From an uncultured Pseudomonadota bacterium (GTDB taxonomy: Bacteria > Pseudomonadota > Gammaproteobacteria > Burkholderiales > Thiobacillaceae), in NCBI GenBank assembly GCA_903883985.1, contig CAISDD010000076.1, positions 1-12,429 of the forward strand: DNA of 12,429 nucleotides, read 5' to 3'. Shown here piece after piece: positions 5,920 to 12,429 of the stretch (its first letter is position 1; each line of letters begins with the position of its first letter). The notes below the pieces were generated by a model. It was not told the DNA's origin. It ran no database searches and saw only the letters and a list, made by a program, of their open reading frames with translations. A program made the position numbers and the translations under genes.

Positions 5920-6187
5920 TCGCGCGGCGCGCGCCGTTGCCCTGAGCTACGACGAGCAGGACGGCGCCCCGCGCGTCGTCGCCAAGGGGCGCGGTCTGCT
6001 GGCCGAAGAAATCATCGCTCGTGCGCAGGCAGCCGGCGTGTTCGTGCATGAGTCGCCGGAACTGGTCTCGCTCCTGATGCAGGTGGATATGGACGCGCGC
6101 ATTCCGCCTGAGTTGTACATCGCCGTGGCCGAACTACTGGCCTGGTTGTATCAACTGGAACAGGGGCCAGGCGGCGACAAGCGTTGA
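5909..6187 (+). CDS. Stand-alone FlhB cytoplasmic-domain homologue (YlqH/FlhX-like)
   Basis: A 92-residue soluble protein matching the C-terminal cytoplasmic part of FlhB/YscU/EscU. The match runs AVALSYDEQDGAPRVVAKGRG (9-29), a helix through EEIIARAQAAGVFVHESPELV, and the closing RIPPELYIAVAELLAWLYQLE (64-84). It has no membrane segment. In FlhB the self-cleavage site NPTH directly precedes YAVALKYD; here the aligned residues are D4-R5-A6-A7, so the autocleavage motif is absent. FlhX of Helicobacter and YlqH of Bacillus are known homologues of this domain, and FlhX can replace the cleaved FlhB fragment. A similar substrate-specificity role alongside the adjacent FliK-like protein is inferred. 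The start overlaps the preceding stop by 11 bp, so translation is probably coupled. The last 37 bp overlap the end of the exosortase gene on the other strand. Confidence 0.85.
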   Translation: MPADRAARAVALSYDEQDGAPRVVAKGRGLLAEEIIARAQAAGVFVHESPELVSLLMQVDMDARIPPELYIAVAELLAWLYQLEQGPGGDKR

Positions 6188-7158
6188 GCGTTCGGCTTGA
6201 AGAAATGAGCCAGCAGGCCATCCAGGAGGAACAACAGCAGCAGGGCGATGATGAACAGAAGGACGCCGGCCGCGCCATGCAGGAAGCCCTGGCCTGCCGC
6301 ATCGCCCAGGTAGTAGGTGATGAGCACCAGCAACAGCACACGCGCGACATTGGAAAAAAAGGCGATCGGCAGGATGCTGGCAATGAGCAGGCCGTTACGC
6401 AGCCAGTTCTTATGCCCGATCATGTACAGGTACAACAGGCCCATGGCGGACAGGCTGAACAGCGAGTGCAGCCCGGAACAGGCATCCGCGACCAGGAGCT
6501 GATAGGGGCCGATGGTGAGGGTGACACCGCTGCGGGCGATGGGGTAGCCGAAAATATAGAGCGCCTGCTCGGCGAGTATGGAGATGTACTGCTTCAGGGG
6601 GCCTGTGGCGGCATCCACGACGAAGCCCGGCAGCGGGATCATGAACAGCAGAAAGAACAGGGCGAACCAGAGGGAGCGCGCCGCCCTCATCCCCAGGGTG
6701 ATGAGCAAGGTGCCCAGCAGAACCGGGATCTGCGAGCCCACTTCGAACAGCAGGATTTCCTGCGAGCGTCCCAGTGCGTAGAGCAACAGGCCGAATAGCA
6801 GCAAGGCCCAGCCCAGCAAGGGATGGGTGTGGTCTGCGGTGAACAGCATTCCCCGCCGCTCCCAGATCAGGTAGAGAGCCACCACCAGGACGATGGGGCC
6901 ATGCGCCTGCTCTTCGCTGTTCCAGATGCCATGGGCCAGGTCGTAATAGGTGGGCAGATAGAGCGCCAGCAGACCGATCAGGACGGGCCACCAGGTCCGT
7001 AATAGTTGTGCCCCCGGGTACCCGCCAGGGCCAGGCCGTATCCCTAATGCCGCTGAAGCGGCAACGCTCGAGGCCAAGTCGTCCTTGGGGCGGCCCGGCG
7101 AACGACTAGAGACGGCGGACGCAGCTTCGTGTCGGCTCGGGTTCAAGGCGTCCGTCAT
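6151..7158 (-). CDS. xrtB: Exosortase B
   Basis: A 335-residue polytopic inner-membrane cysteine protease/transpeptidase of the exosortase family, which processes PEP-CTERM C-terminal signals on exported proteins. A hydrophilic N-tail (1-52) is followed by about eight membrane helices. The catalytic triad is visible: C227 in ADACSGLHSLFSL, R273 in FFSNVARV and H294 in FLHGAAGV. The XrtB subclass is inferred from placement beside EpsG/EpsF and from the motifs LPTYYDLA, EEQAHGPIVLVVALYLIW and IPLPGFV; it should be checked against XrtA. ATG 7158 has a GGAG ribosome site 7-8 bases upstream, and the gap to the epsG stop is 13 bp, so it is the last gene of the eps operon. No EpsI-type gene follows; instead its end overlaps the FlhB-like gene. 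Confidence 0.9.
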   Translation of the reverse strand: MTDALNPSRHEAASAVSSRSPGRPKDDLASSVAASAALGIRPGPGGYPGAQLLRTWWPVLIGLLALYLPTYYDLAHGIWNSEEQAHGPIVLVVALYLIWERRGMLFTADHTHPLLGWALLLFGLLLYALGRSQEILLFEVGSQIPVLLGTLLITLGMRAARSLWFALFFLLFMIPLPGFVVDAATGPLKQYISILAEQALYIFGYPIARSGVTLTIGPYQLLVADACSGLHSLFSLSAMGLLYLYMIGHKNWLRNGLLIASILPIAFFSNVARVLLLVLITYYLGDAAGQGFLHGAAGVLLFIIALLLLFLLDGLLAHFFKPNAQRLSPPGPCSS

Positions 7159-7171
7159 GCGTAACTCCGGA

Positions 7172-8029
7172 TCAGTATTCGTTCACCACGGCGCCCACGA
7201 CTTCGGCGCCTGCCGCAGCGATCATGTCCTTGATCCCGGCCACATCGCCGATCCGGGTATGGTGTTTGCGCACCGCGATGATCGCGCCGCCCGCGCGCGC
7301 AGCGACGATCTGGAAATCAGAGGCGACCTGGGCCGCAGGGGTATCCAGCAGGATGACATCGTAATCGCCGCCCAGCGTGGCCAGAATGTTGATGAGGTTG
7401 GAACGCGAGAGCAGTTCGGCGGGGTTAGGTGCCATGGTTCCGGCGGGCAGGACGGAAAGATCGACGAAGGACGGAATCCGCTGGATGGCGGAGAGATCCG
7501 CGCGTTCCGCGAGGATGTCGGAAAACCCCTTGCCGCCGCCCAGGTTGAACAGAGCGCCCGCACCCGGGTTGCGCAGGTTGGCATCGATCAGCAAGGTGCG
7601 CTCGCCCAGTTGCGAGAACACCACGGCGAGGTTGGCGGACAGGTAGCTCGCGCCATCACCGGGTTGCGCACTCACCAGGGCGAGCGTTTTGTGACCGGGG
7701 ACGAACCAGCGCAGCATGAGCTGGCTGCGCAGCGCGCGCAGACTTTCCACCTGGGGGCTGAAGGGCGCGTATGCGGCCACCAGTTCCGGGCTGAAGGAGC
7801 CCTCGCCAGGCAGCAGGTAGGGGTAATCGAATTGCCGCGCCAACACCTGCTGCAAGTCGGCCTCACCGATCAGCCCGAGTTCGATGGCGGCTTCGCCAAA
7901 GCGCAGACCCTTTTCCTTTTGCAGGCTCATCACCCGTTCGGCATCCAGGGCGCTGAGCTTGCCCTGATCGAGGAGGATACGCCCCATGGTGAGTTCGTTG
8001 CGGGATGACATTTCAGCGGAACGGTTCAT
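7172..8029 (-). CDS. epsG: EpsG-type chain-length-determinant tyrosine kinase (P-loop degenerate)
   Basis: A 285-residue cytoplasmic protein of the EpsG/BY-kinase type. Residues 12-72 (LTMGRILLDQGKLSALDAER...) resemble the MshEN/GspE N-terminal module. Residues 90-285 are the kinase-like ParA/MinD fold with SLRALRSQL. The P-loop reads SAQPGDGAS (120-128), Walker A' reads LLIDANLRNP (146-155) and Walker B reads VILLDTP (225-231). The residue normally Lys (or Arg in related EpsG) is A127, and the second Asp of Walker A' is N151. The C terminus ends NEY with one tyrosine, not a cluster. Such proteins normally phosphorylate themselves and control Wzz-like partners in polysaccharide chain length; here catalytic activity is doubtful. 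ATG 8029 is preferred (AGAGG 10 bases upstream) over M7 at 8011. The gene begins 19 bp after the epsF stop. Confidence 0.9.
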   Translation of the reverse strand: MNRSAEMSSRNELTMGRILLDQGKLSALDAERVMSLQKEKGLRFGEAAIELGLIGEADLQQVLARQFDYPYLLPGEGSFSPELVAAYAPFSPQVESLRALRSQLMLRWFVPGHKTLALVSAQPGDGASYLSANLAVVFSQLGERTLLIDANLRNPGAGALFNLGGGKGFSDILAERADLSAIQRIPSFVDLSVLPAGTMAPNPAELLSRSNLINILATLGGDYDVILLDTPAAQVASDFQIVAARAGGAIIAVRKHHTRIGDVAGIKDMIAAAGAEVVGAVVNEY

Positions 8030-8048
8030 TGATCTGTGGCCTCTGGCT

Positions 8049-9428
8049 TCAGGCGATTTTGCGGCGGAAGAACATCCGGGTGCGGGGTTTCGCGGCTGCG
8101 GCGAGCACACCCAGGACCGGGATTTCCAGGGCGAGGCTCAGGTCTTCCGCAGAACGCACGCGGCGGTCGATGATTTCCATCAGGAAGGCCAGGCCGATGC
8201 CCAGGAGAGTGCCCAGGAATACGGCGAGGAGAGTGTTGAGCAGTACTTTCGGGCTCGATGCCTTGATCGGCGGCACGGCTGGGTTGAGCACCGCGATGTC
8301 GGTCTGGGTCGTCTGCGATTCCAGGCGGGTCTGGCCGTAACGCTGAACGGCGGCGTCGTAGAGGTGTTGCGCGTTTTCCACGTCGCGGATCAGGACGGAG
8401 GCCTCGTCACGCTGCTTCCTCAGCGTCTGGAGCTTGGCCTTCTGGGCGGCCAGAGAGGCGCGGATGCCACTTTCCCGAGACTGGTCGACCTTGGCGGTGG
8501 TGCCGACGGTGTGGGCGACCACCTTCATCTCCCGCTCCAGCCTGGCGCGCAAGGATTCGACTTCGGCCTGGGCACTCTGGTATTGCGGATGGTTCGTGCC
8601 CACTTGCTGCGAGAGCACGGAGAGCTTGGATTCACTCACCGCCAGGTCGTGTTTGAGGCTCTGGATCAGCGGATTCTGTTCCACTTCGGCCAGCGCGTTC
8701 TGGCTCTGTTGTTGCTTCGAGGTGGTGTCGTAGGCCTGGGACTGGGCGGCGACCAGTTGGCTGGAGAGGTCGTTCATGCGCGAAGTCTCCACGTCGACAC
8801 TGCGCTCATCTCCGACGGTCAGGCCTTTCGAGCGCTGAAACTCGGTCAGCCTGGCTTGAGCGATCTCCAGGGTGTCGCGCAGCCGCTTGACCTGCCCGTC
8901 ATACCAGGCGCTGGTCATGCGTGCCGGTTCGACCATGAGCTCCAGATTGGTCTGGATATAGGCCTGAGCAAAGGCATTGGCGACCACGGCGGCGAAATTG
9001 GGGTCGGTGCCGGAAAACGCCACCTCGATGACGCTGGACTCGCGCGAGGGCTTTACATCCAGTTTCTTCAGCAGGAGGTCAGCCAGCCAGTCGCGGACCG
9101 TGCCCATGCCCTCGGTGGCTTCCTGGAATTTCGCGCGGACGTCCGCGTTGTTGGCCAGCTTGAGGCTGTCCACCACCTTGAGTGCCACGCTGTGGCTCTG
9201 GATGATGTCGACCTGGGTGGCGAGGTAGCCGGCCATCAACTGTGAGGGCAGCATCATGCCGGTGACCGTGTCCTTGGTCTTCGCATCCACCACCAGGGAG
9301 ACGCCGGAGGTGTAGTTCTTGGGCAATACCAGGCTGACCACCAAGGTGGTGGTGACCGTGACGCCCAGCGCCAGGGCGGCGACCAGCCAGCGGGCCTTGA
9401 GGATGAGGAGAAATTGGGTGAAATTCAT
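8049..9428 (-). CDS. epsF: EpsF-type polysaccharide chain-length determinant (Wzz/GNVR family)
   Basis: A 459-residue inner-membrane protein. The first membrane helix is at about 14-36, followed by a Wzz N-domain (NYTSGVSLVVDAK...). A long periplasmic coiled-coil region spans about 185-360 and is rich in Gln/Glu/Lys/Arg. The proline motif NPAVPPIKASSPK and a second membrane helix at 395-417 come next, then a cytoplasmic tail (IDRRVRSAEDLSLALEIPVLG) that typically contacts the kinase partner. This is the two-helix PCP-2-like layout, in which the kinase domain is a separate protein, here EpsG. Its role is to set exopolysaccharide length and link synthesis to the EpsE export channel. ATG 9428 has AAGGG overlapping the epsE stop as ribosome site, with an 11-bp gap, so it is translated closely with epsE. 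Confidence 0.93.
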   Translation of the reverse strand: MNFTQFLLILKARWLVAALALGVTVTTTLVVSLVLPKNYTSGVSLVVDAKTKDTVTGMMLPSQLMAGYLATQVDIIQSHSVALKVVDSLKLANNADVRAKFQEATEGMGTVRDWLADLLLKKLDVKPSRESSVIEVAFSGTDPNFAAVVANAFAQAYIQTNLELMVEPARMTSAWYDGQVKRLRDTLEIAQARLTEFQRSKGLTVGDERSVDVETSRMNDLSSQLVAAQSQAYDTTSKQQQSQNALAEVEQNPLIQSLKHDLAVSESKLSVLSQQVGTNHPQYQSAQAEVESLRARLEREMKVVAHTVGTTAKVDQSRESGIRASLAAQKAKLQTLRKQRDEASVLIRDVENAQHLYDAAVQRYGQTRLESQTTQTDIAVLNPAVPPIKASSPKVLLNTLLAVFLGTLLGIGLAFLMEIIDRRVRSAEDLSLALEIPVLGVLAAAAKPRTRMFFRRKIA

Positions 9429-9439
9429 TTAGGCGACCC

Positions 9440-10231
9440 TTAGAACAGGCTTTCTTTCACGTAGAGGACATCGTCCGGTTTGAGCGTGTACTCGAGTTGC
9501 ACGTCCAGGGTTTGCATGGTGCCGCCGGCCATGCGGCGCAGTACGCGCAGGCCTTTTTGCGTGCCGCGGGCCGTGAGTCCGCCGCCCACCGATAGCGCCT
9601 GCACCACGGTCATGTTTCTTTCCAGGCGAAACACGCCCGGGCGCTGCACTTCCCCGTAGATGTAGAAGCGTGGCTCGCGCGGGACATACAGGATGTCGTT
9701 GTTGTGGATGTCGATGTTCAGGCCGTCGCCGCCATTGTCGAACAGGGCCAGAATATCGATTTCCTTGCGCTGTACTCGGCCTTCCTGGGTGGTCAGCAGC
9801 ACCAGGGTGTCGGCACCACCATTCGCCACGCCGCCGGCCAAGGCCAGGATGTCGACGAGCTTGCTGCTCTTTTGCAGGGAGAACTTGCCGGGGTGGTTGA
9901 CCAGGCCTAAAGCCGAAATTTCCTGGCCCTTGAATTCGAGCACTACGACGGTCACTTGGGCGGATTTGAGGAAGCCGCCGCCTTCGAGCATCTTGGCGAT
10001 GCGGCTGGCTGCCTCGTTGGCGGTATGGCCGCCCACCGGAACTTCGCCTACCAGGGGAAAGAGGATGGAAGCAGCTTCACTGACCCGTGTTTCTGTGGTG
10101 AGATCGGCGTGGTCATACACCGTCACGCGCACCAGATCCCCGGTCGACAAGGTGTAATCCGAACCCGCCCGCGCCAAACCCATCGTCAGGAACAAGGCGC
10201 ACAGGAGCAAAAAATATCGATACAGTTTCAT
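9440..10231 (-). CDS. epsE: EpsE-type polysaccharide export protein (Wza-like, SLBB)
   Basis: A 263-residue secreted protein. Its signal peptide is MKLYRYFLLLCALFLTMGLARA. The Poly_export domain spans about 26-97 (YTLSTGDLVRVTVYDHADLT...). Two SLBB-type domains follow, about 104-183 (ISALGLVNHPGKFSL; LVDILALAGGV; NDILYVPR) and 188-259 (FYIYGEVQRPGVFRLERN; ALSVGGG; DDVLYVKE). It has no lipobox cysteine at the cleavage site and is shorter than Wza (about 380), lacking the C-terminal membrane helix. This is usual for the EpsE group, which may rely on an outer-membrane partner such as EpsL. ATG 10231 is chosen because it gives a normal signal peptide; ATG 10240 and the longer ORF to 10291 are alternatives, with only a weak GGATGG ribosome site. 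Confidence 0.9.
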   Translation of the reverse strand: MKLYRYFLLLCALFLTMGLARAGSDYTLSTGDLVRVTVYDHADLTTETRVSEAASILFPLVGEVPVGGHTANEAASRIAKMLEGGGFLKSAQVTVVVLEFKGQEISALGLVNHPGKFSLQKSSKLVDILALAGGVANGGADTLVLLTTQEGRVQRKEIDILALFDNGGDGLNIDIHNNDILYVPREPRFYIYGEVQRPGVFRLERNMTVVQALSVGGGLTARGTQKGLRVLRRMAGGTMQTLDVQLEYTLKPDDVLYVKESLF

Positions 10232-10298
10232 CGCATCCATCCAGGTTTGTTGCAACTCAATCGTTTGTAACACAGCATCCGTGGCCGTCACAATCGCC

Positions 10299-10317
10299 GG
10301 TCAAGGCAGGGTCAAGG
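10299..10317 (-). promoter_or_regulatory. Direct repeat CCTTGACC with 11-bp period between epsL and epsE
   Basis: On the minus strand CCTTGACC occurs twice (10317-10310 and 10306-10299), one helical turn apart, in the only sizeable gap (about 105 bp) inside the eps operon. Each copy contains a TTGACC -35-like hexamer, but I find no good -10 at 16-18 bases. It may be a regulator site or an internal promoter for epsEFG-xrtB. Confidence 0.3.
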
Positions 10318-10336
10318 TATTCCATCGGATCGGCGT

Positions 10337-11536
10337 TCAGAATCTCAGGTTGGCGTTGAAAAACAGGGTGTCATCGCTATAGCTGAAATTTTTCAGGGTG
10401 GAAGCCCGGGTTTCGTGCTGCAAGCCTGCACTCAGCTCGCCTCCCGTCCAGGGCAGGTAGGCCACGGCGAGCGTTTGTGTCGAAATCTTGTCCACCCGAC
10501 TGGACGGGTCATAGCCGATGTTCTTGTGAGCCAGCGCGCCTTGCAAGCTGGTCCTGGGCTGGAATTGCCAGGTGTAGTTGATGCTGGCGCCGTCGTTGAC
10601 AGCATGGTTGGCTGCTTCGTACGTGCTGTTCCATATTTCGCGGTAGAGTGCCCCGCCCAAGGTGCTCTTGCCGCTCAGCGTCCAGTTTCCATCGAGCCGG
10701 TACTCCGCTGCGGAATAGTCCGTCCCCCCTGCACCCGCGACGGGGATGGCGTTATTGCCTGATACCTGGCCGATGCGTCCATTCAACTGCACCTTGCCAT
10801 CGGCGACCCAGCGCGCAACCAGGTCGAGCCCTTGTTCCCGGAAGGACGTGGCCAGCCCTGCTGTCGTAGGATTTCGATCGGGGTAGTGAGTGTCGCCTTG
10901 GCGGTACTCGACACCTATCCTCTCCAGGGTGCGGCCCAGGTAATAGGCGCCCAGCGTCTTCGATTGGGTCTTCACGTTGCTGTTGAGCAGGCCGATTGCG
11001 CTGTAATGGCTCGTGGTAGCGTCGGAGCGGAGGGTGACCTGCCAACGCGGATGGACGTGGTAGTTGGCTTCGAAATTGAGCTTGTTGCTAGTCAGGATGT
11101 TGGATACCAGGGTGGGGGTTCGCACATCCGCATAGGAGCCCAGCGACTGGTCGAGGCTGCCGCCTAAGCGTCCGTCCCACTGCTTACCCAGCGTCCATTG
11201 CCATTCGGTCCGGCCATTATGGCCGGTGTTGTTGAGCAGGCTGCTGTAGCGGCTGTTGTACTGGGTTCGGTTGGCCTGGGCTTCGGCAGTCACGCGCTGT
11301 CGGCCCTGCTTCCAGTCGAGGGCGAAGCCTATGCCCATGCGCTGGTAGGTGACGCTTTCCATCGGCGTGGCCAGCGCGGAATCCGAGCGGAACAGGTTGC
11401 TGTCGGAGCCTAGGGAATAGGCCGCTACGGGTCGGAAAGTGTCCCCGTCCGCGCCCTGCGCGGGGCCGATCAGGAGCAGCAAGGCCGCGATACCTAGCCC
11501 CCTGCACGAAAGGAGAAGAGGCGTCGAGGCAGTCAT
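10337..11536 (-). CDS. epsL: EpsL-type outer-membrane beta-barrel protein
   Basis: A 399-residue secreted protein. The N-terminal signal peptide has a hydrophobic core (GLGIAALLLLIGPAQG) with cleavage near residues 26-28. The rest alternates polar and aromatic residues in short strands (TEWQWTLGKQWDGRLGGSL, INYTWQFQPRTSLQGAL) and ends in F (LFFNANLRF), the signature of an outer-membrane barrel. The location beside epsD and epsE and the start RPVAAYSLGSDSNLFR identify the EpsL family of methanolan-type operons. Its likely job is outer-membrane passage of the polysaccharide or stabilising the EpsE complex; this is inferred, since no biochemical function is firmly known. The ATG overlaps the epsD stop (ATGA), so translation is coupled. 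Confidence 0.87.
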   Translation of the reverse strand: MTASTPLLLSCRGLGIAALLLLIGPAQGADGDTFRPVAAYSLGSDSNLFRSDSALATPMESVTYQRMGIGFALDWKQGRQRVTAEAQANRTQYNSRYSSLLNNTGHNGRTEWQWTLGKQWDGRLGGSLDQSLGSYADVRTPTLVSNILTSNKLNFEANYHVHPRWQVTLRSDATTSHYSAIGLLNSNVKTQSKTLGAYYLGRTLERIGVEYRQGDTHYPDRNPTTAGLATSFREQGLDLVARWVADGKVQLNGRIGQVSGNNAIPVAGAGGTDYSAAEYRLDGNWTLSGKSTLGGALYREIWNSTYEAANHAVNDGASINYTWQFQPRTSLQGALAHKNIGYDPSSRVDKISTQTLAVAYLPWTGGELSAGLQHETRASTLKNFSYSDDTLFFNANLRF

Positions 11537-12390
11537 GGTCTCCGCCCGGCATCGAGTTTTCCCGCGTCGGCAAAGCTGCCCAGGTATTCGATCTTCGCGT
11601 GGTCGTGCAGTCGCTTGAGCAGGGCGAGTGCAGCCACACGCTTCCTGGCGTTCGTCAGATAGCGCTCGATATCGTCCCTGGATTGTTTCAGCGTGCGCGG
11701 CTCGCTCCGGGCATCGATCAGGAACAGGATGCTCAGCAGCTTGCCGTGCATCGAGTCGAGTGCCTGGCCCGGATGCATGCCCGACAGGCGCGACAACAAT
11801 TCCATGGGCAGTTGTTCGGCTGGTTTGAGCGACTGCTCGGCTTGTGTGGGGAGGTTTTGTTCCTCTAGCCAGCGGACGAAGTCCCCGAGCGTCTGGACTC
11901 TGGATAATTCCTGTCTGATCGAAGCGAGAGTGGCCGGCGTGGTCTGGATGTTGATTTCCTGAAGTCGATAGACCCGGCGTTGGGCAAAAAGGGCGGGATA
12001 TTTCTGGTAGTACGCGGCGATATCCGACTCGGTTGGCTTGGGCAACTGGGCTGTCTGCCGCTCCAGATAAGACTGCGCCAGGATCTGGCGGCGTACGGCT
12101 TCGAACGCCTGCATGACCCGCGGGTCGCGGTCTACCCTCTTCTTGACAGCATCCTGCTCGAGGAGTCGCTGCTCTATCATCACCCGCAGGAGCTGGCCGG
12201 CCGCTTGGCGGGACTGTTCCGGGGCGAGGTGGCCCAACCCGGAGAGGGCCTGGTCGATCTGGTCGGACCGAATCGCGTAGCCATTGACTCTCGCCGCTAC
12301 CCGGGAGGTATGGTGCTCGCCGCAGCCGAACGTGACCGCCATGACCAAGGTCAGCAAGGCGGCACCCATCCCGTTCAGTGTGTACCTCAT
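11533..12390 (-). CDS. epsD: EpsD-type peptidyl-prolyl isomerase-like lipoprotein
   Basis: A 285-residue envelope protein. Residues 8-22 are a hydrophobic signal (GMGAALLTLVMAVTF) followed by G-C23, suggesting a lipoprotein, although the lipobox TFGC is atypical. Residues 31-130 form a SurA-like helical part (VAARVNGYAIRSDQIDQAL...; MIEQRLLEQDAVKKRVDRDPRV). Residues 138-228 sit where the parvulin domain lies, but GG-LGW and FG-H are missing, so isomerase activity is unlikely. The EpsD family is a constant member of eps/exosortase loci; a chaperone role for EpsL or EpsE is inferred. ATG 12390 is chosen; TTG 12405 would add five residues. There is no Shine-Dalgarno directly before 12390; a seven-codon ORF with its own AGGAA ends in the overlap ATGA. 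This is the first eps gene visible; earlier ones may lie beyond the window. Confidence 0.87.
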   Translation of the reverse strand: MRYTLNGMGAALLTLVMAVTFGCGEHHTSRVAARVNGYAIRSDQIDQALSGLGHLAPEQSRQAAGQLLRVMIEQRLLEQDAVKKRVDRDPRVMQAFEAVRRQILAQSYLERQTAQLPKPTESDIAAYYQKYPALFAQRRVYRLQEINIQTTPATLASIRQELSRVQTLGDFVRWLEEQNLPTQAEQSLKPAEQLPMELLSRLSGMHPGQALDSMHGKLLSILFLIDARSEPRTLKQSRDDIERYLTNARKRVAALALLKRLHDHAKIEYLGSFADAGKLDAGRRP

Positions 12391-12410
12391 CGATTCGTGA
12401 GCCAAACCAT
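12387..12410 (-). CDS. Possible 7-residue leader ORF overlapping epsD
   Basis: MVWLTNR, reading from ATG 12410 to a TGA that overlaps the epsD ATG (ATGA). AGGAA (12416-12420) lies 5 bases upstream, whereas epsD has none. The arrangement would allow coupled translation of epsD. It is very short, so this is a suggestion from the layout only. Confidence 0.3.
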   Translation of the reverse strand: MVWLTNR

Positions 12411-12421
12411 AAAAGTTCCTT

Positions 12422-12427
12422 ATTATA
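12422..12427 (-). promoter_or_regulatory. Consensus -10 box (TATAAT) before epsD
   Basis: A perfect TATAAT on the minus strand, 32 bases before the epsD ATG. The -35 region is outside the window. Transcription would start near 12415, leaving a leader of about 25 bases for epsD and excluding most of the AGGAA at 12416-12420. The promoter and the leader ORF are therefore partly competing explanations. Confidence 0.35.
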
Positions 12428-12429
12428 GT

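Noticed and set aside
6184..6798. 204-residue plus-strand frame rich in Gln
   Set aside because: It is the antisense shadow of the exosortase gene; composition reflects the complement of Leu-rich membrane codons.
7986..9245. 419-residue plus-strand open frame opposite epsF/epsG
   Set aside because: It spans two well-supported minus-strand genes and has no family resemblance; typical high-GC shadow frame.

Overview
The window looks like a chromosomal segment from a betaproteobacterium of the Rhodocyclales/Nitrosomonadales type. Three things point there: high GC with matching codon use, the run septation protein A - YciI - BolA - parvulin that is common in those orders, and a methanolan-type eps locus (EpsD, EpsL, EpsE, EpsF, EpsG) ending in an exosortase of the XrtB kind. 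The lineage is inferred from gene content, not from a marker gene.

Region 1 (1-2578) is housekeeping. A PHP-family phosphoesterase, cut by the window edge, reads leftward. Diverging from it are yciB, a YciI-family gene and bolA, joined by ATGA start/stop overlaps, followed 62 bp later by a secreted parvulin-type peptidyl-prolyl isomerase. Region 2 (2605-3327) holds a bulged hairpin, a good sigma70-like promoter and an iron superoxide dismutase gene.

Region 3 (3328-4746) is accessory. It carries a CcdA/CcdB toxin-antitoxin module whose toxin gene is broken by a single-base frameshift. A pair of ATGCGCAT palindromes overlaps the antitoxin start. Beyond lies about 640 bp of non-coding DNA holding a 282-bp MITE-like element with 25-bp terminal inverted repeats and internal hairpins.

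Region 4 (4747-6187) is a two-gene unit: a FliK-like hook-length-control protein and a small stand-alone homologue of the FlhB cytoplasmic domain that lacks the NPTH self-cleavage motif. The second gene overlaps the end of the exosortase gene tail to tail by 37 bp.

Region 5 (6151-12429, minus strand) is the exopolysaccharide/exosortase operon, transcribed leftward as epsD - epsL - epsE - epsF - epsG - xrtB. EpsE (export channel), EpsF (Wzz-like chain-length protein) and EpsG (BY-kinase-like partner of EpsF) should form the envelope export machine. EpsL is a predicted outer-membrane barrel, EpsD a predicted envelope lipoprotein chaperone, and XrtB the inner-membrane protease that processes PEP-CTERM proteins. 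EpsG lacks the P-loop lysine and EpsD lacks the parvulin catalytic landmarks, so both may have non-enzymatic roles. No tRNA, rRNA or CRISPR was seen.
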